Shown piece after piece: positions 26,601 to 36,844 of a stretch of DNA of 64,000 nt; within the stretch, counting starts at the first letter, position 1; every line of letters starts with the position of its first letter. The stretch is from Crotophaga sulcirostris. Taxonomy: Eukaryota > Chordata > Aves > Cuculiformes > Crotophagidae. Location: positions 368,814 through 432,813 of the forward strand of contig VYZB01000026.1 of assembly GCA_013397455.1 (NCBI GenBank), read 5' to 3'. A program made the translations under genes and the position numbers. The notes under the pieces are model-generated. The model searched no databases. It saw only the letters and a program-made list of their open reading frames with translations, and had not been told where the DNA came from.

Positions 26601-26789
26601 TCTGGAGGATATGGGGGCTGCTTTCCTTTTTGAGTTTAAAGCCCATTATCACAGAGTTTGATCAACTCAACCAGCACTTCCATCCTGCTGCTCACGCAGG
26701 AAAGCAGCTGCTGTTGTGATTTCATGCCTGCTTTGGCATTTTCCTTTTTACTTCACCCAGGCTGAGGAAGGTGATTCTCCCCCCCCTAC

Positions 26790-27335
26790 TCTGCTCTCGT
26801 GAGATCCCACCTGGAGTATTGTGTCCAGTTCTGGAATGCCCAACATAAGAAGGATATGGAACTGTCGGAACAGGCCCAGAGGAGGGCTACGAAGATGATC
26901 AGAGGGCTGGACCACCTCTGCTATGAGGACAGGCTGAGAGAGTTGGGGTTTTTCAGCCTGGAGAAGAGAAGGCTCCAGGGAGACCTTGTAGCAGCCTTCC
27001 AGTACCTGAAGGGGCTACAGGACAGCTGGGAGGGGCTTTGTACCAGGACAAGTAGTGATACCAAGAGGGGGAATGGCTTTAATTTAAATTGGAAGGGGGA
27101 GGATTTAGATTGGACATTAAGAAGAAATTCTTCATGGTGAGGGTGGTGAGACACTGGCACAGGTTGCCCAGGGAAGCTATGGCTGCCCCCTCCCTGGAGG
27201 TGTCCAAGGCCAGGTTGGATGGGGCCTGGAGCACTCTGGTCTGGTGGGAGCTGTCCCTGCCCATGGCATGGGGGATTGGAACTGGGTGATCTTTAAATGT
27301 TCCTTCTCAACCCAAACCATTCTATGATTCTATGG
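26790..27335 (+). mobile_element. CR1 LINE 3' fragment, sense, with degraded ORF2 end
   Basis: The reading frame from 26799 shows the C-terminal part of CR1 ORF2: a block starting [11 protein letters not shown], then 'QRRATKMIRGLDHL', 'RLRELGFFSLEKRRLQGDL' and 'FQYLKG'. It then loses frame. Further on, '[11 protein letters not shown]' and 'LDGAWS' appear in another frame, showing a frameshift. The element ends in the CR1 terminal repeat 'attctatgattctatgg' at about 27335. It is 5'-truncated and inactive, and lies just upstream of the CpG island. Confidence 0.95.
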
Positions 27336-27588
27336 TTCTGTTCTACGAACACAACATCGCGGGACTTGGACGTGTTCCCTGCGCCAGGTTTGCACTTGGA
27401 CCACCAACTCATCCCACAGCACCAGCGGGCCGGGACCTCGGGGTCTGCGGCAGGAGCAGGATCCGGTCTAATTCACACAGCTTCACTGACACCTTGACAT
27501 TCCCTTCGGGATGCGACTCCTGCGCCTCATCCCTCCTCTTCACATCCTCACAAGCCACCCCAGGACGGGGCTGGGGTTCTTCCCCTTG

Positions 27589-27677
27589 GACGGGATGGGA
27601 TGGGACGGGATGGGACAGGAAGGGATGAGATGGGATGGGACAGGATGAAATGGGACGGGATGGGACAGGAAGGGATG
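27589..27677 (+). repeat. GGGAT/GGGAC tandem repeat with 50-bp higher-order period
   Basis: A G-rich pentamer-like repeat (GGGAT, GGGAC, with AGGA variants) runs into the assembly gap. The 27 bases at 27601-27627 recur exactly at 27651-27677, giving a 50-bp higher-order unit. The G-rich strand is the + strand and could form quadruplexes. The true length is unknown because the array is cut by the gap. Confidence 0.9.
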
Positions 27678-28640
27678 NNNNNNNNNNNNNNNNNNNNNNN
27701 NNNNNNNNNNNNNNNNNNNNNNNNNNNNNNNNNNNNNNNNNNNNNNNNNNNNNNNNNNNNNNNNNNNNNNNNNNNNNNNNNNNNNNNNNNNNNNNNNNNN
27801 NNNNNNNNNNNNNNNNNNNNNNNNNNNNNNNNNNNNNNNNNNNNNNNNNNNNNNNNNNNNNNNNNNNNNNNNNNNNNNNNNNNNNNNNNNNNNNNNNNNN
27901 NNNNNNNNNNNNNNNNNNNNNNNNNNNNNNNNNNNNNNNNNNNNNNNNNNNNNNNNNNNNNNNNNNNNNNNNNNNNNNNNNNNNNNNNNNNNNNNNNNNN
28001 NNNNNNNNNNNNNNNNNNNNNNNNNNNNNNNNNNNNNNNNNNNNNNNNNNNNNNNNNNNNNNNNNNNNNNNNNNNNNNNNNNNNNNNNNNNNNNNNNNNN
28101 NNNNNNNNNNNNNNNNNNNNNNNNNNNNNNNNNNNNNNNNNNNNNNNNNNNNNNNNNNNNNNNNNNNNNNNNNNNNNNNNNNNNNNNNNNNNNNNNNNNN
28201 NNNNNNNNNNNNNNNNNNNNNNNNNNNNNNNNNNNNNNNNNNNNNNNNNNNNNNNNNNNNNNNNNNNNNNNNNNNNNNNNNNNNNNNNNNNNNNNNNNNN
28301 NNNNNNNNNNNNNNNNNNNNNNNNNNNNNNNNNNNNNNNNNNNNNNNNNNNNNNNNNNNNNNNNNNNNNNNNNNNNNNNNNNNNNNNNNNNNNNNNNNNN
28401 NNNNNNNNNNNNNNNNNNNNNNNNNNNNNNNNNNNNNNNNNNNNNNNNNNNNNNNNNNNNNNNNNNNNNNNNNNNNNNNNNNNNNNNNNNNNNNNNNNNN
28501 NNNNNNNNNNNNNNNNNNNNNNNNNNNNNNNNNNNNNNNNNNNNNNNNNNNNNNNNNNNNNNNNNNNNNNNNNNNNNNNNNNNNNNNNNNNNNNNNNNNN
28601 NNNNNNNNNNNNNNNNNNNNNNNNNNNNNNNNNNNNNNNN
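27678..28640. other. Assembly gap, 963 N
   Basis: Unresolved bases lie between two different tandem repeats, GGGAT/GGGAC on the left and a GC-rich minisatellite on the right. This is the expected failure point for an expanded, GC-rich array. It sits at the presumed SMCO4 promoter and may hide the first exon. The gap size may be an estimate. Confidence 1.
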
Positions 28641-29165
28641 CCTCCCGGCGGGCGGCTGGCTGCGAGCCCCGGGGCGACCCGGCGGGGGGGCGACTGACTC
28701 CGACCCCCGGGACGCCCTCTCGGCGACTCCGAGCCCTGTGGCGACCCGGTGGGCGGTTTGATCGCAGCCCCGGGGCGACCCGGCGGGAGGGTGACTGACT
28801 CCGAGCCCCGGGGCGACCTCCCGGTGACTCCGAGCCCCGGGGCGAGCTGGCGGGGGGGTGACTGACTCCGAGCCCCGGGGCGAGCATGTTCGGGGGCGGC
28901 TGGCTGCGAGCCCATGGGCGACCTCCCGGTGACTCCGAGCCCCGGGGCGCCCCGCTGGCGGGCGGGCGAGCGAGCGGCCCCGAGCCCCGGCACGCGCTCC
29001 CATGGGCGACCTGGCCGGGGGGTGACTGGCTCCCATTCCCGGGGGCGACTTGGCAGCTGGCTCCGAGCCCCGGGGCGACCTCCCGGCGACTCCTAGCCCG
29101 GGGGTGACCTGGCGGCTGGCTCGGAGCCCCGGGGCGACCCAGCGGGCGGGCGGGCGGCTCGGCGG
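28641..29165. repeat. GC-rich minisatellite, ~30-40 bp units
   Basis: Imperfect tandem units are built around GAGCCCCGGGGCGACC, alternating with 'cggcgggcggctggct' or 'gggtgactgactcc' type spacers. The exact core CCCCGGGGCGA occurs seven times by eye, with several near copies. Successive cores are about 30-40 bases apart. The array starts at or inside the assembly gap and fades near 29165. Long open frames running through it and through the Ns on both strands are artefacts of a stop-free repeat. Confidence 0.9.
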
Positions 29166-29370
29166 GAGCCCCGCGGCGGCGATGGCGGGAAGCGCTGCTG
29201 AGGGGCCGGCGGGCTCCGCAACTCTGGGAGAGCCGCGGAAGGCTCCCGGGGCTTCTGGTCTTCCTCCCCCCGCCCTTCCTCCCTCATTCCGGTTCCACAG
29301 CCGCCAGTGCAGTTGTGCCGAGGAACGGCCGAGCCCTGCGCTTAAGCAGCCTGTTGGAAAAACATCTCGG
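28641..29370 (+). promoter_or_regulatory. SMCO4: CpG island, candidate SMCO4 promoter and first exon region
   Basis: The sequence is very rich in G, C and CpG, unlike the AT-rich flanks, and its non-repetitive end (about 29160-29340) contains 'gcggcggcgatggcggga', typical of TATA-less vertebrate promoters. It is the only CpG island I see upstream of the SMCO4 coding exon on the same strand. The orientation of poly-T runs also changes here (see findings). I could not identify a convincing + strand splice donor, so exon 1 may lie in the gap or use a weak site. The link to SMCO4 is inference. Confidence 0.6.
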
Positions 29371-29590
29371 GAAAGCATTAAGGGGTGACCCAGGGGAAAA
29401 AAACAAGATAATCCGTTTTGAATGTAAAAACGTGGCTTTTGTCTCTTTTTTTAAGCGCCGTGCCTTCGTTTGCGACTTACTTTTTTTTTCGGGTCGTGGC
29501 ATTTTTGGTTCTTCTTATTGTTGGCTACCTTAAAAAATAATGAATTTTATTTTCTGTTATGTTTCTAAGCCGGTTATGGTTCGGACCTCC

Positions 29591-29810
29591 AGGTTTAGGC
29601 TTGATATTAGGAAAAAGTTCTTCACTGAGAGGGTGATTGGCCATCAGAATGCGCTGCACAGGGAGGTGGTGGAGTGACCATCCCTGGAGGTGTTTAAGGG
29701 GAGATTGGATGAGGCACTCAGTGGTTTAGATCATGGGTTGGTGTTAGTGTTGGGTTATAGGTTGGACTCGATGGTCTCAGAGGTCCTTTCCAACCTTGTG
29801 ATACTGTGCT
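29591..29810 (+). mobile_element. CR1 LINE 3' end, sense (subtype of 4103 copy)
   Basis: It begins with the CR1 'aggtttaggcttgatattagg' segment and passes through 'aggtggtggagtgaccatcc' and 'gttggactcgatggtctcag', ending in 'ccaaccttgtgatactgtg'. The same tail type in antisense occurs at 4103-4332. It is 5'-truncated to about 220 bp, directly downstream of the CpG island. Confidence 0.9.
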
Positions 29811-29830
29811 GTCACAGAGATTTTCATTCC

Positions 29831-29950
29831 AGGTTGGATGAGGCTTTGAGCAACCAGACCTGGTGGGAGGTGTCCCTGCCCATGGCAGGGGCTTGGAATT
29901 TGATGATCTTCAAGGTCCCTTCTGACCCAAACCATTCTATGATTCTATGA
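29831..29950 (+). mobile_element. Second CR1 LINE 3' end, sense, different subtype
   Basis: It starts abruptly at 'aggttggatgaggctttgag' and ends with 'ccattctatgattctatga', the ATTCTATG-type CR1 terminus. It differs in tail from the copy 20 bases upstream, so it is a separate insertion of another CR1 subtype rather than a tandem duplication. Confidence 0.9.
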
Positions 29951-31050
29951 CTCCAGGGTTCTAAGCCTGCCTGACATTCCTGTGAGCTTTTTTGTTGCTC
30001 TGTGTGGTACCGCCCAGGGTTGGGACCTCCTGGGGTTTCAGTGTTTCTCTCAATTTTGATAATGTGATTGTCAGTTATTTTTAGCCTTATTAAAAATCCC
30101 CTTCTTTAAATGAACCAGAAGTCTTGCAGGAATTCCCTCCTGCCCTGTTAAAAAAAAGCGAAATTAGCTCCTCATTAGTACATTTTTAATAACTTTTTGC
30201 TCTCCCTCCCTCCCAACAGCTTTTTAATGGCCTGTTTCTAACATGCAGACCTCCTAGGCTGAAGTTAAGAAGAAAACTGGTTTTAGGCTGTTCTCAGCCT
30301 TTGTAGGTAGACATTTCACTGATTTTTGTCAAATAAATGAACTGTGCCTTGTCAGAGCAGTTTTAGCTGCTGCTTTCGCTTATGCTTTCTGGGAAACTGA
30401 GAGGGGACATCTTCCAGCAGGAATTTTTGGTGCAGCTGTGAAATACCCCTTATGTTGTGGGAGACTCTGGGAACTGCCTGTTCTTTGGTGCCTTTTCCAG
30501 CATAGACTTCCTGAGGTCGCTCATTCTGCTCCTCGAGGGGGTTTTGGTAGAGTTGTTGGCCACAAATGCAGGGTGGTACAGAAGAGCACGGACAGCACTG
30601 GCAGACATACAGAGATACAAGCAAACCATTTGCAAAGCCAGACATCTTCAGATGCTGCTGGAGTGGACATAGGAAAGCCCTCCTTGTAGGGTGTCCTTAG
30701 TGTGCTTAACACCCTTTTGGGATATGATTTCTGTTCACAACCCTATGGAACTGCTTTGTGTGAGACAGAAGATTTTTAGCAGTGGCTGCATGCCCACGCC
30801 TCCCTGAGCTTTGAAGTTAACCCAGAGGGTCAGCTTGTGTGGAAATTGCCCTGTGTGGGGTGACAACCCTCAGTCACACCCCCTGGCTGACCACTGGTTC
30901 ATTGCTGCCTGTTGTTTGGAGGTGTATATGGTAGCAGTGAGAGAGTGGACGGTTTCCTCGCTGGTCGCTGCTGGTAGCAAAATAATCTTGATTTCTTTTT
31001 TTTAAATAATCATGTTTTTCCATGCATTAAATAGACAGTGGAATGCTTTT

Positions 31051-31114
31051 GCATATATAAGGTGTATGTGCTATACATACATATATATGTATGATATATT
31101 GCATATATAAGGTG
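31051..31114. repeat. AT-rich direct repeat pair
   Basis: GCATATATAAGGTG occurs at 31051-31064 and again at 31101-31114, with alternating TA/CA sequence (atacatacatatatatgtat) in between. This looks like slippage around a short alternating purine-pyrimidine tract. Confidence 0.85.
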
Positions 31115-34100
31115 GTATGAAGTGGCTTATGGGATGGTAGATAGACTGTACATGAAATGTTCTGTTTATGGCATTTACTGTGTAATGTAATGCAGTTTCC
31201 TTGTTCACTTTTGTTGCAAATTTTCCTCCTCATTATCTTTCTTCCCTCCCTGATACTTTGAAGCCCAACAAGGCCTGTCTGGATGGTGTGCAGAAGAGCT
31301 GAAAGAATTTCTCAGCCAAGAGTCACAGGAGACCTGCCCTGATGCAGCAGATAGTGCTGCTGTCACGGGGACTGCGCTCAGAGAGCTACGTTGATCTTGT
31401 ACACTGGTGTCAGGGTTTAAGAACACTGAGCACTAACTCTGCTGAGTTGGGCTGGGTTTTGCTTTTACTATTACAGCAGTGCCCCAGCTGTTGCCAAAGC
31501 CATCTGAGCTCTTTGAGAATGGATCCAGCGTCTCTTGATTCAAGTATTTTGGTTGAGGTGCTCCAGAATAAAATGGTCTGTGTCTCTGTGCTAGTCTCTG
31601 TCATGCTCTGCAAGAAGCATCTACGAGTGGACTGATGTCCATGATGTCCGGTAGCAATTTGTGTTGCATGGCAATCTGGATTTCTCTGTTTTTTGAGTGA
31701 TTGTGTAAGTCCTGTCATGCTTGGAGAAATGTCCCGCAAAGAGATTTTGGCTGCTGTCTTCCGTAGAGATCCCCTAAGGTTGATTGCTGTACAGGGCCAC
31801 CACAGCTATGGCAGGGCTGCTCTCTAAGACCACAAATTTGGCATTTTTATTACAAGATATGAGATCCTGAGGGGTCTTCATGGTTGTGCTCTTCTGTGTT
31901 GCTCCCCCCCCCCTTTTTTTTTTTTTTAGTATTGCAGTATCAGCTTTCCAGTAAGTGTTCCATAAAGCTGAGAAGTTACCTTCCATTCTGCCCATTATGG
32001 GAAAGAGTTATGTTGACATAAGTGGGCTCTGTGAAGATTTGCTGAGCTCTTAATCCTGTTTGTGGGTAATAGGCCATGCTAATGTGGAAGGGCATCTCTT
32101 TTGGTATATAAAGGTCTTTGCTTTCTACCTTAGGGAAATCTGCTATTAAAATGCTGTAATTGTCCTAGCAGTAGTGGCAGGCCTTGAGGTTGTCCATGTA
32201 AAATTCTGCAACAGCACAGGCCTCATTCCCCCTGCCTTTTTTTGGAGAGAGATATTTTTGTTTGTGAAGACAAACCCTAAAATAATTGCTGAAGGCAATA
32301 AAGGAAGCAGGCTTTCTATGTTGAATATGGCAAACAGCCAGGGATCAGATGTTTGTGAGCCCTTTAGGCACACGTGTGTCTTGAGGGGCTGAGAATGTGT
32401 GATACAACTCTCTGTTGTCTTTTGCCCTGCCACTAGTTTAGTTTCAGGGTTTCTTTTGTCTTCTCCACTTGGCTTCGTTTGATTTCTTGTATGCCTTTTT
32501 TAGTTGCAGAGAAGTTAGTCACTTTTTTCTCTCTTTAAAATGCAAGTGCTGTGCTTTCAGATGTCAATGTGACTAGAAGTTTCTGACCACTTTTGTCATT
32601 AGAAGTCTCATAGAATTTCTCGAAGCGTAGGGCATGCCCCGATCGAATTATTCTGTATTAAAGTTCTGAAAGTATAAGCATAATTTTAAGTATATTAGCA
32701 ACTTGGCAGAGACTCCTCTATCTAGTTCATCAGTATGCTGGTCAAAACCTAATCTAAATAAGTGGTGTGCAGTGATAGGACTTTCCCTTGCAGTTTCACG
32801 TGAGTGTAGAAAACCCCACTTTCCATCCGGCATAATTAATGCATGCTATTTAAGCAGCTTCTGTATTAAAGATGGGGTCTGCATTCTTGGCATCACAGGA
32901 TTTACATTGTGTAGTTTGCTGGTGAGATTCTTTGGGGCTGAGAAGCTTCTGAGCAAAGTAACTGCCCATGTTCCTCTTTGCTAATATGCAATATTAAAGG
33001 CAGATGCAAGACCTTAGTTCCATGTTGACCACGTGTTTGGGGATGTTGATACAACCGGAAACTGGAGCTGGGTTTGTAGATGGAAGACAAAGGGCAAGTG
33101 ATTTGTGGCACTGACTTGCAGTATGCAAGGCACTTGGGTTTTAGGCTTCTCTTGAGCAGAGGTTGCTAACAGTGCCAAAATACTCATGTATTCTGTTTTA
33201 TATGAAGTCCCATCTATAACAGTTTCAAGGAAAGTCGTCTTCTGTGACTATAAAGTATTCTCTCTCTAACTGACTTACAAAAAATAGACGCAGTAATAGC
33301 GAGACTCGGTGAAAGTGTCAGTCTTGAGGAATTGTTTTTTTTTTCTTTTAACAGGTAGTAACAATAACTCTGGGCTTTTTTGTTACAGTCCTTTGTAGGT
33401 GCCTCTGGATTAGAAAAGGAGTCTCTCTGTATGCAGTCATACGCTTATGTGGGTTCTGGCCCGCTCAGGTGGGTGTTGACTTTCTGCATTAAGGCAGAAG
33501 GTCAGAGGAGACAAGTGTACAAGGTTTTGTGAAACGACCAGATGTGCAGTAGCACGAAAGCTGAAACTCATTATCAGACTTGCCAATACTTGCAAATCAG
33601 TCCAGAACATGAACTTGTGACTGGTGCCTTAAGCCTTAGCGCCAGCTAGCCTCTCATCTGCTCCCTTTCATGATTTTTATTTTATCTTGTTTGGATTGCA
33701 TGTGTTTTTCGTAAGACTTTTTCTAATGACCTTTTTCTTTGCTCTATAGTTATCTGTATTTTTCGTTCCTTTTTACCTCTAGCTATTCTTTGTCAGTTTG
33801 TCTGATTTTTTTTTAACTACATCATTAGATTTTTCTCCTTCTGCACACCCCCTGTATTGTTTACATTTGTTCTTCCTTTATTCATCTTCTTATATTTTTT
33901 CCCCCTTTTAACTGTTATCCTTAGAGGAACCAGTTTTACTCTTGGAGACCAACCCTTTCTTATTGATTGCCAGCTGCTTTTATTGAAACTAATTTGCATT
34001 CCCTGCTCTTATTGTGCTAGACAGAGGACTAGTGATTTTGAGTAAAGCTCTTTCCCCAAAGGCTTTGCTCAGAAATTGTCTCTGTATTTCACAAAAAGAG

Positions 34101-36818
34101 TGGAAAATAAAGAGCAGCATCGGTGCAAAAGCTGCTTCTGCCTAAATCAATGTATTTGTGTCTTTGTCACATGAAGAGTAGAAATGTGGCCTGCCCTGCT
34201 GCAGGCACAAATGACTTCTCCAGGCTGAAATGAGCTGGTGGGTTAGAGGGAGTGCAGAGAGCAGAATTATATGGCCTTATAGTTACTTAGATGGCCCCCT
34301 GCCTTAGACTCTGGCAGTAACAAACCAAATCCATTTTGATTGGGACTGTGTATTGCTTTGGTATGTTTGTTTACAAGCACTTGTGTAGCTGTAAGTGTTT
34401 TGGGGATGGGGGAGGCAGACATAGGCAGCTCTGAAAAAATTATGAAGAGTAAAGATAGGCTGTGTAGACCCATGGCTGCATGGTGGTAAACTTGGAAAAA
34501 AATGAAATCAGAACAGGTGGCTCGAGGGGGGGTTTAATGCTCAAAGTACTGTCTGCCTTTGGATAGGCTCTTAGATAAGGGTCTCTAATAAGGCTCCATG
34601 AGCCTTATTAATTGCTAAATATAAAAACATTGTGTTCAGGCCATGTTGCTTTTGGGCTTTGTATCATGCTAGAGGTATGGATAATCATGATTTGGATGTA
34701 TGAAACGTCAAGGTACTCATCTGTCTCCTTCTCAGACTGCTTTCTGTTTATAGATCGGTCACACTGCTTTTTCACCCAAAGTCGGTTTGGTTTGGTTTAA
34801 TACCATCCTTTTGTTTGTGTATTTGGAAAGGAGTTCTCCGACCACGCTACACCGCTTAGTATCAGGCCTGGAGAGGAAGTGTGTTGTACAAATCTGTTAT
34901 AAAAATTCACTGAAATGTTTTGCCTCCGAAATGTTTGTTCCTAGCGCAGCTGCTTACTGATTAGTTAGATGTCAATAGCATCTTACACTTTATATAGCAT
35001 CGTTGCATCATAAAAGATCTCGTGCTTGACTTTGACCCCCAACTAGAAGGATAACAGAAATAAGGGATTGCTCAGGTGAAGCTGCAGCATGCATATTTTA
35101 GTTATAAAAGTGTACCCTCAAAACGTAGCTTAGGTGTACGGCTGTCATGATACAAATGAGATACAAGATCTCAGAGCCTTTTATTAAACTTTACTGGTGC
35201 CAGTATAAAATACAGCTCTGAGCCTGCAGCTGAGCCACAAAAATGCTCAGGGAATTAACCTGTAGTTGTTGTTGTTTAGTTTTGCAAGCTTAGAAACCAA
35301 CACAATTACTTTACTATGTCTTGGCATCAACCAACTGCGCCCACCATCACAGTGCAGCTTGCTTTGAATAGGAGAACATATGGTTGAACTCAAGCATAGT
35401 TTAGGACAGAAACTAGAAGACAAACATCTGTCTTAAATGACTTGAGGGTTTGAGGCTGCAATGCTGTGTAGCATCAGAAAAACTCCAGTTTACTGAACTA
35501 TTTAAAGGAGTGGCTTATAGGTCTGCTTTTACAATCTGTGAAGTATGTTTGAAGGCTTGGAGACTTGGAGTTACTTGTGGTGAAGGACTTTAACATGGAG
35601 GAAAGGAGTGCATGTCTACTTCTTGTCTAAATATTTGGGTTTGATACCATTATTCAGAAGTCTTCATACTGGTTCTTGCTGCTGAATTGTGATTGTTTTA
35701 GTCTGCAGGGCAAGCCTTAGCCAGTTTCCCTCCATTGTTTAAGTCTTTCCCATAGTGGTAAGATAAATATTTAACAGGATAGGAAACCCTATCTGTAGAA
35801 GTAAGGTTTGCTCTGAAATCTGATTGCCTGAACTATTTCTAAGTCTTTTACATTTCTGAAAGTTGAAGGTAACTTCTTTCTGTTGCTGATTTATTTGGTA
35901 TGTTAGCTCACTGTACAGTAATCTCCAACAAAAACACTTTTGCTGTTCTTTTTGACTGAAATTATAAAGTGGGGAAGAGAAACAGAAATATTTGTATACA
36001 GTCATTTTTTTTTTTCCATGTCTTCCAGCTATAGCACTGCCTTTGTGAGTGGGACAAAGTTAGAGCTTTTTGTTCTTTGCCCAAACAGAACAAAATGCAG
36101 AAGCCAATAGTACGAGTGAGAATTCCTTTGACTTTTCAGATCCTTGCCTTTGTTAATAACAGGTTGGGTTATTACTATTGAACATGATGATTTTTTTTTT
36201 AAAAGAGAGTTATTAAATTTAATAAGGGGGAACTTGAGTAGGGGGAGCAAGGGGAGTTGGAAACACACAAAGAAACCTGTAGGAATAAATCTTTGGAGCC
36301 AATTCAGTAACAAGCAGAAATATTCAAGTTCATCTGTATGTTTTAACAATGATTTCCTCCTGGACTAATTACGCCCCTCCTAATACAGATGGGGTGTAGC
36401 GATACAGTGCCTGGCAGACTGACCTACACTTCTCTGCCCACACTCTCAAATAATTAGACAGGAGTTGGATCATCTCCGCTAGCCTTCTAGTTTTGTTATT
36501 TCAGTGCTGTGCCCAAATTAAAATTCAACGCTGGCCTTTTTTAGCGAAGACACACCACCAGTCTGGCAAATGGCTGTGGCTTTTGAACTGGAGCTGGGTT
36601 GCATCTGTTCTTCTCTGAACAAGAGTGAGGAAAATGGGGTCTGCCCGTGGTGTACCACCTCATCAGACCCCATGACTGGTTCTGGTAAATTGGAACTGTT
36701 GACAACTGGGTTGGCTGTGTGTTGATGTTCTCTTCCTCATAGTCTCTGTGCTCCTGAGATGCCCCCCGTCTGTGGGAGGTTGGTCTCAGCTGTCCTTTGT
36801 GACTTCGAAATTCCGTGT

Positions 36819-36844
36819 GGGGTTTTTAGGGGGAGTGGGTGGGG
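36819..36844 (+). other. Predicted G-quadruplex motif
   Basis: Four G runs lie within 26 bases: GGGG (36819-36822), GGGGG (36829-36833), GGG (36837-36839) and GGGG (36841-36844), with loops of 6, 3 and 1 bases. More G-rich sequence follows to about 36890. If the SMCO4 transcript spans this point, the motif is on the RNA-like strand. Confidence 0.7.

Larger units (their letters stand above)
13816..26789. other. Non-coding AT-rich interval
   Basis: No gene is recognised in 13 kb. The stretch contains poly-A tracts at 16178, 16951, 17914 and 19316, short inverted and direct repeats listed separately, and two unique-looking blocks (15174-15400 and 16240-16470) that could be conserved regulatory elements. 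Overlapping open frames at 24155-24956 run on both strands and have no recognisable domain. Confidence 0.6.

Noticed and set aside
27540..29378. Very long minus-strand open frames (up to 612 codons) across the gap, with repeated Pro/Arg/Ser/Gly units
   Set aside because: They consist of Ns plus translation of the GC-rich minisatellite, which is stop-poor in several frames on both strands. No domain, and the unit is not a constant codon multiple.
29474..29480. Consensus-like minus-strand splice donor (gtaagt read on minus) near the CpG island, suggesting a divergent transcript
   Set aside because: The exon side would be a run of A, and there is no supporting acceptor or frame. Too weak to call.
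30352..30712. Overlapping open frames downstream of the CpG island, considered as SMCO4 5' coding exons
   Set aside because: The SMCO4 frame is complete in the terminal exon with an upstream in-frame stop. These peptides match nothing I know.
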